Positions 28,832 through 37,157 of a stretch of 64,000 nt of DNA are shown here, piece by piece; position 1 is the stretch's first letter; each line of letters opens with the position of its first letter. This stretch comes from Streptomyces asiaticus (GTDB lineage: Bacteria; Actinomycetota; Actinomycetes; Streptomycetales; Streptomycetaceae): assembly GCF_018138715.1 (NCBI RefSeq), contig NZ_JAGSHX010000006.1, positions 2,914,001-2,978,000 of the forward strand, in the 5' to 3' direction. Below the pieces are notes generated by a model. The model saw only the letters and a program-made list of their open reading frames with translations. It searched no databases and had not been told where the DNA came from. A program made the translations under genes and the position numbers.

Positions 28832-29650
28832 CTACGCGGGACCTTCCGGCGCCATCGCGGCGGTCAGCTCGGCGGCCGTGGATGGAGCGGCCTGAGCTGC
28901 CTCGCGATCGGGCGCGAGCGGGTCGGTCACCGTGCCGGACTCCTCATCGAGCAGCCCCTGCGCCAGCCTGGTCACCGCTGCGGGGACCGGCGGCGCCAGG
29001 TCGGCCGTAGCGCGGAGACCGGACAGGACGTCGTCGGGTCGTACGGCAGGTGTCAGATGCCGTACCACCAGCCGCAGTATCGCACAGCCACCGTCGCCGG
29101 GCCTATCGGCCCGAGCCGGAAGCGTCTCCAGCCGGGCCACCGCGGCACGGGCGTCGAAGGTTCGCAACCCGTTTTTCGTCCGGCGTTCCACCTCGACCGT
29201 GTCGGCCTCCAGGAAGGCCGCGACGGCACGCTCGGCGTCCGCCGGGGCGACCTGGTCGAGCCGGATCTCCCATACGGATGCCTGTAGCCGGTCGGCGAGC
29301 CCCGAGGTACGGGCCTCCACGGACTCGATCACATCGAGGCCCTCGGGCAGCGACTCGTTGAGGACCGCACGCAGCTTCTCGGGGTCGCGCGCCTCGGTCA
29401 GCTGGATCTCCAGGTACTCCGCCTCGCTGCCGGTGCCGGTGGGTGCGGCATTGGCGTAGGACACCTTCGGATGCGGGGTGAACCCCGCCGAGTACGCCAT
29501 CGGCACCTCGGCGCGGCGCAGCGCCCGCTCGAAGGCGCGCTGGAAGTCGCGGTGGCTGGTGAACCGGAGGCGGCCGCGCTTGGTGTAACGCAAACGGATG
29601 CGCTGCACCGCGGGTGCGGGCGGCGGGCCTTCGGGCTGTCGCTTGCCCAG
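28832..29650 (-). CDS. DUF2344 (TIGR03936-type) radical-SAM-associated protein, CTG start
   Basis: A 272-residue protein with the family start region VQRIRLRYTKRGRLRFTSHRDFQRAFERA and the GFTPHPKVSYA motif. Members are encoded next to, or fused with, a B12-binding radical SAM enzyme, as here (29869-31791). Function is not established; a role in RNA or tRNA modification is often assumed. I start at CTG 29650 (MGKRQPEGPPPAPAVQRIR) because AAGGAG lies 8 bp upstream; GTG at 29608 has no Shine-Dalgarno motif, and no ATG, GTG or TTG is available between an upstream in-frame TGA and that GTG. The C-terminal 40 residues are a disordered tail. Confidence 0.8.
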   Translation of the reverse strand: MGKRQPEGPPPAPAVQRIRLRYTKRGRLRFTSHRDFQRAFERALRRAEVPMAYSAGFTPHPKVSYANAAPTGTGSEAEYLEIQLTEARDPEKLRAVLNESLPEGLDVIESVEARTSGLADRLQASVWEIRLDQVAPADAERAVAAFLEADTVEVERRTKNGLRTFDARAAVARLETLPARADRPGDGGCAILRLVVRHLTPAVRPDDVLSGLRATADLAPPVPAAVTRLAQGLLDEESGTVTDPLAPDREAAQAAPSTAAELTAAMAPEGPA

Positions 29651-29761
29651 GGGACTGTCTCCTTGTACTTCCTTGCCGTCGAATCACCAGGGCCACGGGG
29701 CCCTGATGTCTTCCAGCCTACTTTGTGGGCGCCGCGGGCGGCCCGGTGACGGAGGGCCGCC

Positions 29762-29876
29762 GGACGGCTACGTCACCGCCCGACCGGCTACGTCACCGCC
29801 GGACGGCCATGTCACCGCCCGACCACCCTGTCACCGGCGTACGGCTACTCGGCTACTCGGCTACTCGGCTACTTCA
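29762..29876. repeat. Short tandem repeats behind the radical SAM gene
   Basis: First come four degenerate units of about 19-20 bp, GGCTACGTCACCGCCCGACC-like (29764-29840). Then an 8-bp unit GGCTACTC is repeated four times (about 29843-29876). The TAG stop of the radical SAM gene lies in the last unit. Confidence 0.75.
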
Positions 29877-31791
29877 CCGACAGCGGCAGCAGCTTCCGCC
29901 CGGTGGGGCCGATCTGGATCTCGGTCTGCATCTGCGGGCAGACGCCGCAGTCGAAGCAGGGGGTCCAGCGGCAGTCGTCCACCTCGGTCTCGTCGAGGGA
30001 GTCCTGCCAGTCCTCCCACAGCCAGTCCTTGTCGAGGCCCGAGTCGAGGTGGTCCCAGGGCAGGACCTCCTCGTAGGTGCGCTCGCGCGTGGTGTACCAG
30101 TCGACGTCGAGGCCGAAGTCGGGCAGGGTCCGCGCGGCGCACTCCATCCACCGGTCGTAGCTGAAGTGCTCGCGCCAGCCGTCGAAGCGGCCGCCGTCCT
30201 CGTAGACGGCGCGGATGACCGCGCCGACCCGGCGGTCGCCGCGCGAGAGCAGGCCCTCGACGATGCCGGGCTTGCCGTCGTGGTAGCGGAATCCGATCGA
30301 GCGGCCGTACTTCTTGTCGCCGCGGATCTTCTCGCGCAGCTTCTCCAGCCGGGCGTCGGTCTCCTCGGCGCTCAGCTGCGGGGCCCACTGGAAGGGGGTG
30401 TGCGGCTTGGGGACGAAGCCACCGATGGAGACCGTGCAGCGGATGTCGTTCTTGCCGGACACCTCACGGCCCTTGGCGATGACCTTGGTCGCCATGTCGG
30501 CGATCTGGAGCACGTCGTCGTCGGTCTCGGTGGGCAGACCGCACATGAAGTAGAGCTTCACCTGCCGCCAGCCGTTGCCGTACGCGGTGGCCACCGTACG
30601 GATGAGGTCCTCTTCCGAGACCATCTTATTGATGACCTTACGGATGCGCTCACTGCCGCCCTCGGGGGCGAAGGTGAGGCCCGAGCGGCGCCCGTTGCGG
30701 GTCAGCTCGTTGGCGAGGTCGATGTTGAAGGCGTCCACCCGGGTCGACGGGAGGGACAGGCCGATCTTGTCCTCCTCGTACCGGTCGGCGAGGCCCTTGG
30801 CGATGTCGCCGATCTCGGTGTGGTCGGCGGAGGACAGCGACAGCAGGCCGACCTCCTCGAAGCCGGTGGCCTTCAGCCCCTTGTCGACCATCTCGCCGAT
30901 CCCGGTGATCGACCGCTCGCGCACCGGGCGGGTGATCATGCCCGCCTGGCAGAACCGGCAGCCCCGGGTGCAGCCGCGGAAGATCTCCACCGACATCCGC
31001 TCATGGACGGTCTCGGCCAGCGGCACCAGCGGCTGCTTGGGGTAGGGCCACTCGTCGAGGTCCATGACGGTGTGCTTGGACACCCGCCACGGCACTCCCG
31101 AGCGGTTCGGCACCACGCGCGAGATCCGCCCGTCGGGCAGGTACTCCACGTCGTAGAACTTCGGGACGTAGACGCTGCCGGTGCGGGCGAGGCGGAAGAG
31201 CAGCTCATCGCGGCCGCCCGGGCGGCCCTCGGCCTTCCAGTCCCGCATGATCCCGGTCATGTCGAGCACGGCCTGCTCACCGTCGCCGATCACCGCGCAG
31301 TCGATGAAGTCGGCGATCGGCTCGGGGTTGAACGCGGCGTGGCCGCCCGCGACCACCACGGGGTGGTCCTCGGTGCGGTCCACGGCGTCCAGGGGGATGC
31401 CGGCGAGGTCCAGCGTGGTGAGCAGGTTGGTGTACCCCAGCTCGGTGGAGAAGGAGACGCCGAGGAAGTCGAACGCGGAGACCGGGCGGTGCGAATCCAC
31501 GGTGAACTGCGGCACCTTGTGCTCGCGCATCAGCTCCTCGAGGTCCGGCCACACGCTGTAGGTGCGCTCGGCGAGCACGCCCTCGCGCTCGTTGAGGACC
31601 TCGTAGAGGATCATGACGCCCTGGTTGGGAAGCCCGACCTCGTAGGCGTCCGGGTACATGAGCGACCAGCGGACGTCGCACGCCTCCCACGCCTTGACGG
31701 TGGAGTTCAGCTCACCGCCGACGTACTGGATCGGCTTCTGCACATGGGGGAGCAGGGCCTCGAGCTGTGGGAAGACCGACTCGACAGACAT
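29869..31791 (-). CDS. B12-binding-type radical SAM protein (TIGR03960 style)
   Basis: A 640-residue enzyme. The N-terminal half has a cobalamin-binding-like fold (MYPDAYEVGLPNQGVMILYEVLNER, VVAGGHAAFNPEPIADFIDCAVIGDGE). The radical SAM core carries the cluster motif RGCTRGCRFCQAG (CxxxCxxC, about residue 280), followed by LSLPSTRVDAF and YFMCGLPTET. The C-terminus has three more cysteines (PCFDCGVCPQM) that could bind another cluster. Start ATG 31791 with GAAGG 6 bp upstream. Paired with the DUF2344 protein downstream; the reaction is unknown. Confidence 0.9.
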   Translation of the reverse strand: MSVESVFPQLEALLPHVQKPIQYVGGELNSTVKAWEACDVRWSLMYPDAYEVGLPNQGVMILYEVLNEREGVLAERTYSVWPDLEELMREHKVPQFTVDSHRPVSAFDFLGVSFSTELGYTNLLTTLDLAGIPLDAVDRTEDHPVVVAGGHAAFNPEPIADFIDCAVIGDGEQAVLDMTGIMRDWKAEGRPGGRDELLFRLARTGSVYVPKFYDVEYLPDGRISRVVPNRSGVPWRVSKHTVMDLDEWPYPKQPLVPLAETVHERMSVEIFRGCTRGCRFCQAGMITRPVRERSITGIGEMVDKGLKATGFEEVGLLSLSSADHTEIGDIAKGLADRYEEDKIGLSLPSTRVDAFNIDLANELTRNGRRSGLTFAPEGGSERIRKVINKMVSEEDLIRTVATAYGNGWRQVKLYFMCGLPTETDDDVLQIADMATKVIAKGREVSGKNDIRCTVSIGGFVPKPHTPFQWAPQLSAEETDARLEKLREKIRGDKKYGRSIGFRYHDGKPGIVEGLLSRGDRRVGAVIRAVYEDGGRFDGWREHFSYDRWMECAARTLPDFGLDVDWYTTRERTYEEVLPWDHLDSGLDKDWLWEDWQDSLDETEVDDCRWTPCFDCGVCPQMQTEIQIGPTGRKLLPLSVK

Positions 31792-31864
31792 CAGTAACCT
31801 TCGTGCGCCGACAGGGGTGACCCTCAAGCCTAACGCGACCGGGGCCACCCCTCGCACGACCATA

Positions 31865-31954
31865 GGATCACCCCGCAGATCGCGGGGCCGACGGAGCCCA
31901 ACGGACATCGCACGAGCCTCAGTCAGGACCACCCCCGCGTGAGCGGGGAAAACC
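31865..31954 (+). CRISPR. Two-repeat type I-E-like CRISPR relic
   Basis: GGACCACCCCCGCGTGAGCG continuing GGGAAAACC (29 nt, 31926-31954) has the form of Streptomyces type I-E repeats, with stem CCCCGC/GCGGGG. A degenerate copy, GGATCACCCCGCAGATCGCG continuing GGGCCGACG, begins exactly 61 bp earlier (31865-31893), leaving a 32-nt spacer (31894-31925). 29+32 is the standard I-E period. The next expected repeat on either side is absent. No cas gene is in the window. It may be a degenerate or orphan array end. Confidence 0.6.
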
Positions 31955-31988
31955 GTGCACCCGTACCAACGATCGACTGCCCGTTCGG

Positions 31989-33626
31989 TCACACCTCCAG
32001 GTCAGCCCGGTGCTTCTTGCGCGAGGTCTCGGCCCACAGCTCCGGTAGCTCACGCTCGCGGGCGGCCGCCCGCTCCTCCTCCCTGCCGTACAGCAGCCCG
32101 AAGGTGAAGTCGCTCTCTCCCGCCACATGGGCCTGGGTGGCCAGCTGTCGCAGCGCCTCGCGGGCCACGACGCTGTCCTGGTGGTCGCCGAGCACGTCCT
32201 GCACGGCCTGCATACGGCGGGCGAACCGCTTGGCGGACTTGCCGAGCGCGGGCCGTGCCGTCTCGGCGGCGTAGCGCACGCGCTTGGCGGCCTTACGGGC
32301 CTGGTGGATGGCGATGTCGCGGTCCGGCCCCGGGGGCGTCTCCAACGCGGTGGCCATACGGCCCGCCAGGCGCTCGTAGTCGCGCAGCACGGCCTTGGCG
32401 ACCACCGGCGCGGCCGGCTTCGCGGCGTCGCGGCGCAGCGGCGGATCGGCCACCAGGGCGTCGAGGGTGTCCAGGAGCGTCAGGTAGCGCTCGCTGTCCA
32501 GCGCGCCCAGGACGGTGGCGCGGGCGCCGTCGCGCCGCCCGTGCGACCAGTGGTGCAGCCGTTCGCGCACCGGGCCGCGCCGGAGCTCCTCCGGCAGCTC
32601 CGCGAGACGGCCTTGGAGCCGCTCGGTGAGCACCTCGCGGTCGCGTTCCACGCCGAGCTCACCGGCCAGCCACTTCAGCTCGTCGCCGATCGGATCGGTC
32701 ACCGAACGGTCCAGGACCTTGCGGTAGGAGCGGAACGCGCTGCGCAGCCGGCGGGTGGCGACCCGCATCCGGTGCACCGCGTCCGGCACATCCCCGCGCA
32801 CGGCCGGGTCGAGCCGCACCAGGGCGTCGATCTGACGGCGTATGTAGTCCAGGACGACATCGTCGGCGCCGAGCGGCCGCCGGGGCTCCGACGCGGCCTG
32901 GGCGACCTGACGGGCGGTCTTCGCGGGCTTGCCGGGCTTGGTGGGCCTGCCGGGCCCGTCTCCGCCGCTCTCGACCGCGCCCGCGGCCTTCTCCGTCTCG
33001 GCGAGGGCCTTGGCGAGCTTGGAGGGGGTGTCGGCGCGGTGCAGACCGCCGTCGCGCAGCCGCACCTCGACCGCGTCGAGCAGCCGCTGATCGTGGCCAC
33101 GGCCCTCGGCGAGCTCGACCTCGACCTCGGTCCACCGGGCCGGCTCGCTCTCCCCGGGCGCCAGGCGCCGGGCCGTCACGCGGTCGACGGACACTTCGGC
33201 GAGCACGGTGCCGTCGGCGTCCACCAGATCCTTGCGGTCCCGCTCGGTGTGCAGATGGGCGAGCGGGCGCAGCGGATCGTGGCGGACCCGCGAGCGCAGC
33301 AGTGTGGCCATCTCGGCGGGCACCTCGTCGCCGAGCGGCGCCCGCAGCTCCTCCCGGGTGTCCGGGCCGACGGGCAGCTTCAGATGCCAGCCCTCGTCGT
33401 CGCCGCCGGTGCGGTGGCGCAAGGTGATGCCGTCGGCCAGCAGCCGCCGCCCGGGGGTGTCGTAGTAGGTGGCGTCCAGGGTGGCGACTCCCCGGCTCAC
33501 CACGGTCGCGACCGGCCCCGCTCCGGTCAGTTCGGGCAGGCCCGGCAGGTCGGGCCGCCCGGACGGACCGGCTTCCTCGGCGGTGGCCTCGTACTTCCGT
33601 TCTATCTCCTGCTTCGTGTCCACCAT
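31989..33626 (-). CDS. CYTH and CHAD domain protein
   Basis: A 545-residue protein. The N-terminal CYTH domain starts with the signature EIERKYE and continues with ATYYDTPGRRLLADGITLRHRTGG and GWHLKLP, with the acidic/basic residues that bind triphosphates. The C-terminal CHAD domain (about 270-500) is helical and His/Arg-rich (AVHRMRVATRRLRSAFRSYR, IHQARKAAKRVRYAAE) and is known to bind polyphosphate. Together they suggest inorganic triphosphatase or polyphosphate metabolism. The ATG at 33626 or GTG three codons either side could be the start; no clear Shine-Dalgarno motif. Confidence 0.9.
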   Translation of the reverse strand: MVDTKQEIERKYEATAEEAGPSGRPDLPGLPELTGAGPVATVVSRGVATLDATYYDTPGRRLLADGITLRHRTGGDDEGWHLKLPVGPDTREELRAPLGDEVPAEMATLLRSRVRHDPLRPLAHLHTERDRKDLVDADGTVLAEVSVDRVTARRLAPGESEPARWTEVEVELAEGRGHDQRLLDAVEVRLRDGGLHRADTPSKLAKALAETEKAAGAVESGGDGPGRPTKPGKPAKTARQVAQAASEPRRPLGADDVVLDYIRRQIDALVRLDPAVRGDVPDAVHRMRVATRRLRSAFRSYRKVLDRSVTDPIGDELKWLAGELGVERDREVLTERLQGRLAELPEELRRGPVRERLHHWSHGRRDGARATVLGALDSERYLTLLDTLDALVADPPLRRDAAKPAAPVVAKAVLRDYERLAGRMATALETPPGPDRDIAIHQARKAAKRVRYAAETARPALGKSAKRFARRMQAVQDVLGDHQDSVVAREALRQLATQAHVAGESDFTFGLLYGREEERAAARERELPELWAETSRKKHRADLEV

Positions 33627-33679
33627 GTGAGTCACGTACCCAAACTCGGGCTTATCAGCCCCAAGCGGAGACGTGATAC

Positions 33680-33744
33680 CCAGCGGACCCTATGCGGACC
33701 CCTATGCCGACCCCTATACGGGCCCTATGCGGGCCCTATGCGGA
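33680..33744. repeat. Tandem CCCTATGCGGA repeats at the rodA end
   Basis: Five to six imperfect 11-12 bp units of the form GGACCCCTATGC. The TAG stop of rodA (33736-33738) is within the last unit, and each unit contains a CTA (TAG on the minus strand). Confidence 0.75.
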
Positions 33745-34938
33745 GACGGGCCTCTGCACCCGGATGGACTGGAGCAGTCCGATCGCGATCCATACGGCGA
33801 ACATCGAGGATCCGCCGTAGGAGACGAACGGCAGCGGCAGACCGGCCACCGGCATGATGCCCAGCGTCATCCCGATGTTCTCGAACGCCTGGAAGGCGAA
33901 CCAGGCGATGATCCCGGCCGCGACGACGGTCCCGTACAGCTCCGTGGTGTCGCGCGCGATCCGGCAGGCGCGCCACAGCACGACCCCCAGCAGCAGGATG
34001 ATCAGGCCCGCGCCGAGGAAGCCGAGCTCCTCCCCCGCGACCGTGAAGACGAAGTCGGTCTGCTGCTCGGGGACGAACTGACCGGTGGTCTGGGTGCCGT
34101 GGAAGAGCCCCTTACCGGTGAGCCCGCCCGAGCCGATCGCGATGCGCGCCTGGTTGGTGTTGTAGCCGACCCCGGCCGGGTCGAGCGCGGGGTTGGCGAA
34201 GGCGGCGAAGCGGTCGATCTGGTACTGGTCGAGGACGTGCAGCTGCCAGACGAGCAGCGCGCCCACCACGGCCGTGAGGATGAGCCCCGCGATCCAGCGG
34301 TTGGACGCGCCGGAGGAGAGCAGCACGGCGAGCACGATCATCGCCATGACCATCACCGAGCCGAGGTCCGGCATCAGCAGCACGATCGCGATGGGCAGCG
34401 CGGCCAGGCCGAGCGCCTGGACGACGGTGCGGTGGTCGGGGTTGAGCCGGTCGCCCGCGTCCACGCGCGCGGCCAGCAGCATCGCCATCCCCAGGATGAT
34501 CGTGATCTTGGCGAACTCACCCGGCTGAAGGGAGAATCCGCCGCCGATCACGATCCACGCGTGGGCGCCGTTGATCGTCGAGCCCAGCGGGGTGAGCACG
34601 GCGAGGACGAGGATCACGGACAGCCCGTAGAGGACCGGGACCGCGCCGCGCAGGGTGCGATGGCCCAGCCAGACGGTGCCGATGGCGAGGAGCAACCCGA
34701 TGCCGGTGTTGAGGGCGTGCCGGACCAGGAAGTAGTACGGGTCGCCCTGGTTCAGCTCGGTGCGGTTGCGGGTGGCGGAGTAGACGAGCGCCCCGCCGAT
34801 CGCGGACAGGGCCAGCGCGGTGAGCAGCAGCACCCAGTCGAGGCGGCGGACGATCGAGTCGCGCGCCATGAGCTTGCTCCAGGCGCCGCGCTCCGGGGTG
34901 AAGCGGCGGACGGAGTACCCGTGCGTGGACGCGCTCAT
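33736..34938 (-). CDS. rodA: SEDS peptidoglycan glycosyltransferase RodA (Sfr)
   Basis: A 400-residue polytopic protein of the RodA/FtsW/SpoVE family, with about ten helices starting at WVLLLTALALSAIGGALVYSA. Family motifs QPGEFAKI, FVPEQQTDFVFTVAGEELGF and AGLPLPFVSYGGSS are intact. It polymerises glycan strands together with its cognate class B PBP. Its ATG overlaps the mrdA stop codon by 4 bp, so the two are translationally coupled. In Streptomyces the mre-linked genes serve mainly spore-wall synthesis. Confidence 0.96.
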   Translation of the reverse strand: MSASTHGYSVRRFTPERGAWSKLMARDSIVRRLDWVLLLTALALSAIGGALVYSATRNRTELNQGDPYYFLVRHALNTGIGLLLAIGTVWLGHRTLRGAVPVLYGLSVILVLAVLTPLGSTINGAHAWIVIGGGFSLQPGEFAKITIILGMAMLLAARVDAGDRLNPDHRTVVQALGLAALPIAIVLLMPDLGSVMVMAMIVLAVLLSSGASNRWIAGLILTAVVGALLVWQLHVLDQYQIDRFAAFANPALDPAGVGYNTNQARIAIGSGGLTGKGLFHGTQTTGQFVPEQQTDFVFTVAGEELGFLGAGLIILLLGVVLWRACRIARDTTELYGTVVAAGIIAWFAFQAFENIGMTLGIMPVAGLPLPFVSYGGSSMFAVWIAIGLLQSIRVQRPVSA

Positions 34939-37079
34939 GAATCAGCTCCCCGCCGCCGCTCCCGCGACGCCGCCTCGAACTGCTTGCCCAGGGGCTGGGA
35001 CTCGATGGAGCCGTCCGACGAGATCTTCGGCAGCTTGGCCTGCGGCTGGGGCAACAGCGCCTTCTTCTTGTCGATGCCGCCCTTGGCGTCCACCCCGTAC
35101 AGCGCGTTGTAGATCTTGCGCACGGCGGGGCCGGAGGCGCCGGAACCGGTACCACCCTGGGAGATCGTCATGACGACCGTGTAGTCCTTGGTGTACGTGG
35201 CGAACCACGAGGTGGTCTGCTTGCCGTAGACCTCCGCGGTACCGGTCTTGGCGTGCATCGGGATCTTGCTCTGCGGCCAGCCCTGGAACCGCCAGGCGGC
35301 GGTGCCCCGGGTGGCCACGCCCGCGAGCGCGCTGTCGATCCTCTTGTGCAGACTGGCGCTCATCGGCAGCTTGCCGTGCGCCTTCGGCTTGATCTCCTGG
35401 ATGTCCTTGCCGTCGGGGCTGACGATCGCCTTGCCGACGGTCGGGTCGTGGAGCGTGCCGCCGTTGCTGATGGCCGCGTAGATGGTGGCCATCTGGATCG
35501 GGGTGACGAGGGTGTCGCCCTGGCCGATGGAGTAGTTCACGGAGTCACCGGCGCGCATCTTCATGCCCTCGAGACAGTTCTCGTAGGCGATCCGCTGGCC
35601 GTAGGACCCGTCCTTCTTGCCGGTCTTGCACCAGGCGTCCTTGTTGGCCTTCCAGTAGTCCTTCTTCCACTGGCGGTCCGGGACCCGGCCGGTGACCTCG
35701 TTGGGCAGGTCGACCCCGGTCTCCTTACCGAGACCGAACTGGTGGGCGGTCCGGTAGAACCAGTCCCCCGGCTTCTTCTTGGGCTTGTTGCCGCCGTCCT
35801 TCTTCCACTCGTCGTAGGCGATCCGGTAGAAGACGGTGTCGCAGGAGACCTCCAGCGCGCGGCCGAGGCTGATCCCGCCGTAGTTCTCGGACTCGAAGTT
35901 CTTGAAGACCTGGCTGCCGATGTTGAACGAGCTGGTGCAGGCGTAGGGGCCGTTGAAGTCGTAGCCGGCGTTGACCGCGGCGGTCGTCGGGACGACCTTG
36001 AAGATCGAGCCGGGGGCCGCCTGGCCCTGGATCGCCCGGTTGAGCAGCGGGTAGTTGGACTTCTTGCCGGTGAGCTGCTTGTAGTCCTTGCCGGAGATGC
36101 CGCCGACCCAGGCGTTGGGGTCGTACGTCGGATTGGACGCCATGGCCACCACCCGGCCGGTCTTGGCCTCCATGACCACGACCGCGCCGGAGTCCGCCTT
36201 GTAGTTGGTGCCGGTGTTCCGGTCGTGCTGCTTGCGGGCGTCCCGCATCGCCTGGTCCAGCTCCTTCTCCGCGACGGCCTGGACCCGGGAGTCGATGCTG
36301 GTGACGACGTTGGCGCCGGGGCGGGCCTGCTGGCTCTCCCGCTGGCCGATGACCCGGCCGAGGTTGTCGACCTCGTAGCGGGTCACCCCCGCCTTGCCGC
36401 GCAGCTCGCTGTCGTACTGGCGCTCGAGGCCGTTGCTGCCGACCTGGTCGGAGCGGAGCAGGGGCGACTTGGTGTGCTCGGCCGCCTTCACCTGCTCATC
36501 GGTGACCGGCGAGAGATAGCCGAGCACCTGGGCGGCGTTGGAGCCGGCGGGCGCGGCGTAGCGGCGCACGGCGGTGGGCTCGGCGCTGATGCCGGGGAAG
36601 TCCTCTTCGCGCTCGCGGATCTGGAGCGCCTGCTTGGCGCTGGCCTCGTCGGTGATCGGGATGGGCTGGTACGGGGAGCCGTTCCAGCAGGGCTGCGGGG
36701 TCTTGGCGTCGCACAGCCGGACCTTGTCCATGACGTCCTTGGGCTTCATGCCCAGGACGTCGGCGAGGCGGGTGAGGACGGCCTTGCCGTCGTCCGGCAT
36801 CTTCATCAGCTCGGTGCGGCTGGCGGAGACCACCAGACGGGTCTCGTTGTCGGCCAGCGGCACCCCGCGGGCGTCCAGTATGGAGCCGCGCACGGCGGGG
36901 TGGACGACCTGCTGGACGTGGTTGTTGGCGGCTTCGGCGGTGTACTCGTCACCGTTGCGGATCTGGAGGTACCACAGGCGTCCGCCGAGGGTCAGCAGCA
37001 ACGAGAAGACCAGGATCTGGAGGCCGACGAGCCGGATGGTGACCCGGGAGGTCCGTCCGGTCTCAGGAATATTACTCAT
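34935..37079 (-). CDS. mrdA: Class B penicillin-binding protein 2
   Basis: A 714-residue transpeptidase. One N-terminal helix (about 17-36, LVGLQILVFSLLLTLGGRLW), a dimerisation domain (RGSILDARGVPLADN), and the transpeptidase domain with GSIFKVVP (SxxK), YSIGQGD (in the SxN position region) and HAKTGTAEV (KTG). It cross-links peptidoglycan with RodA. The frame is open to an ATG at 37154 through an RLPPPA repeat, but AGGGG lies 6 bp before the ATG at 37079, which gives the normal cytoplasmic N-terminus. It overlaps rodA by 4 bp. Confidence 0.96.
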   Translation of the reverse strand: MSNIPETGRTSRVTIRLVGLQILVFSLLLTLGGRLWYLQIRNGDEYTAEAANNHVQQVVHPAVRGSILDARGVPLADNETRLVVSASRTELMKMPDDGKAVLTRLADVLGMKPKDVMDKVRLCDAKTPQPCWNGSPYQPIPITDEASAKQALQIREREEDFPGISAEPTAVRRYAAPAGSNAAQVLGYLSPVTDEQVKAAEHTKSPLLRSDQVGSNGLERQYDSELRGKAGVTRYEVDNLGRVIGQRESQQARPGANVVTSIDSRVQAVAEKELDQAMRDARKQHDRNTGTNYKADSGAVVVMEAKTGRVVAMASNPTYDPNAWVGGISGKDYKQLTGKKSNYPLLNRAIQGQAAPGSIFKVVPTTAAVNAGYDFNGPYACTSSFNIGSQVFKNFESENYGGISLGRALEVSCDTVFYRIAYDEWKKDGGNKPKKKPGDWFYRTAHQFGLGKETGVDLPNEVTGRVPDRQWKKDYWKANKDAWCKTGKKDGSYGQRIAYENCLEGMKMRAGDSVNYSIGQGDTLVTPIQMATIYAAISNGGTLHDPTVGKAIVSPDGKDIQEIKPKAHGKLPMSASLHKRIDSALAGVATRGTAAWRFQGWPQSKIPMHAKTGTAEVYGKQTTSWFATYTKDYTVVMTISQGGTGSGASGPAVRKIYNALYGVDAKGGIDKKKALLPQPQAKLPKISSDGSIESQPLGKQFEAASRERRRGADS

Positions 37080-37093
37080 GGCGTCCCCTGAGG

Positions 37094-37151
37094 GCGGCGG
37101 CGGGAGACGGGCGGGCGGCGGGAGACGGGCGGGCGGCGGGAGACGGGCGGG
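37094..37151. repeat. Three 18-bp tandem repeats between mreD and mrdA
   Basis: GGCGGCGGGAGACGGGCG is repeated three times in the 78-bp spacer between mreD and mrdA. The repeats are in frame with mrdA and would encode RLPPPA units if translation began at the ATG at 37154, 3 bp after the mreD stop. Confidence 0.8.
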
Positions 37152-37157
37152 CATTAC

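Noticed and set aside
25328..29287. A 1319-codon plus-strand frame opposite RNase E/G, rich in Leu/Gly/Arg
   Set aside because: Shadow of the repetitive RNase coding sequence; repeats produce low-complexity antisense translation.
31926..31954. Hairpin CCCCGC/GCGGGG as a transcription terminator
   Set aside because: It has no T-run on either strand's 3' side, and the second, equally sized copy 61 bp away fits a CRISPR repeat better.
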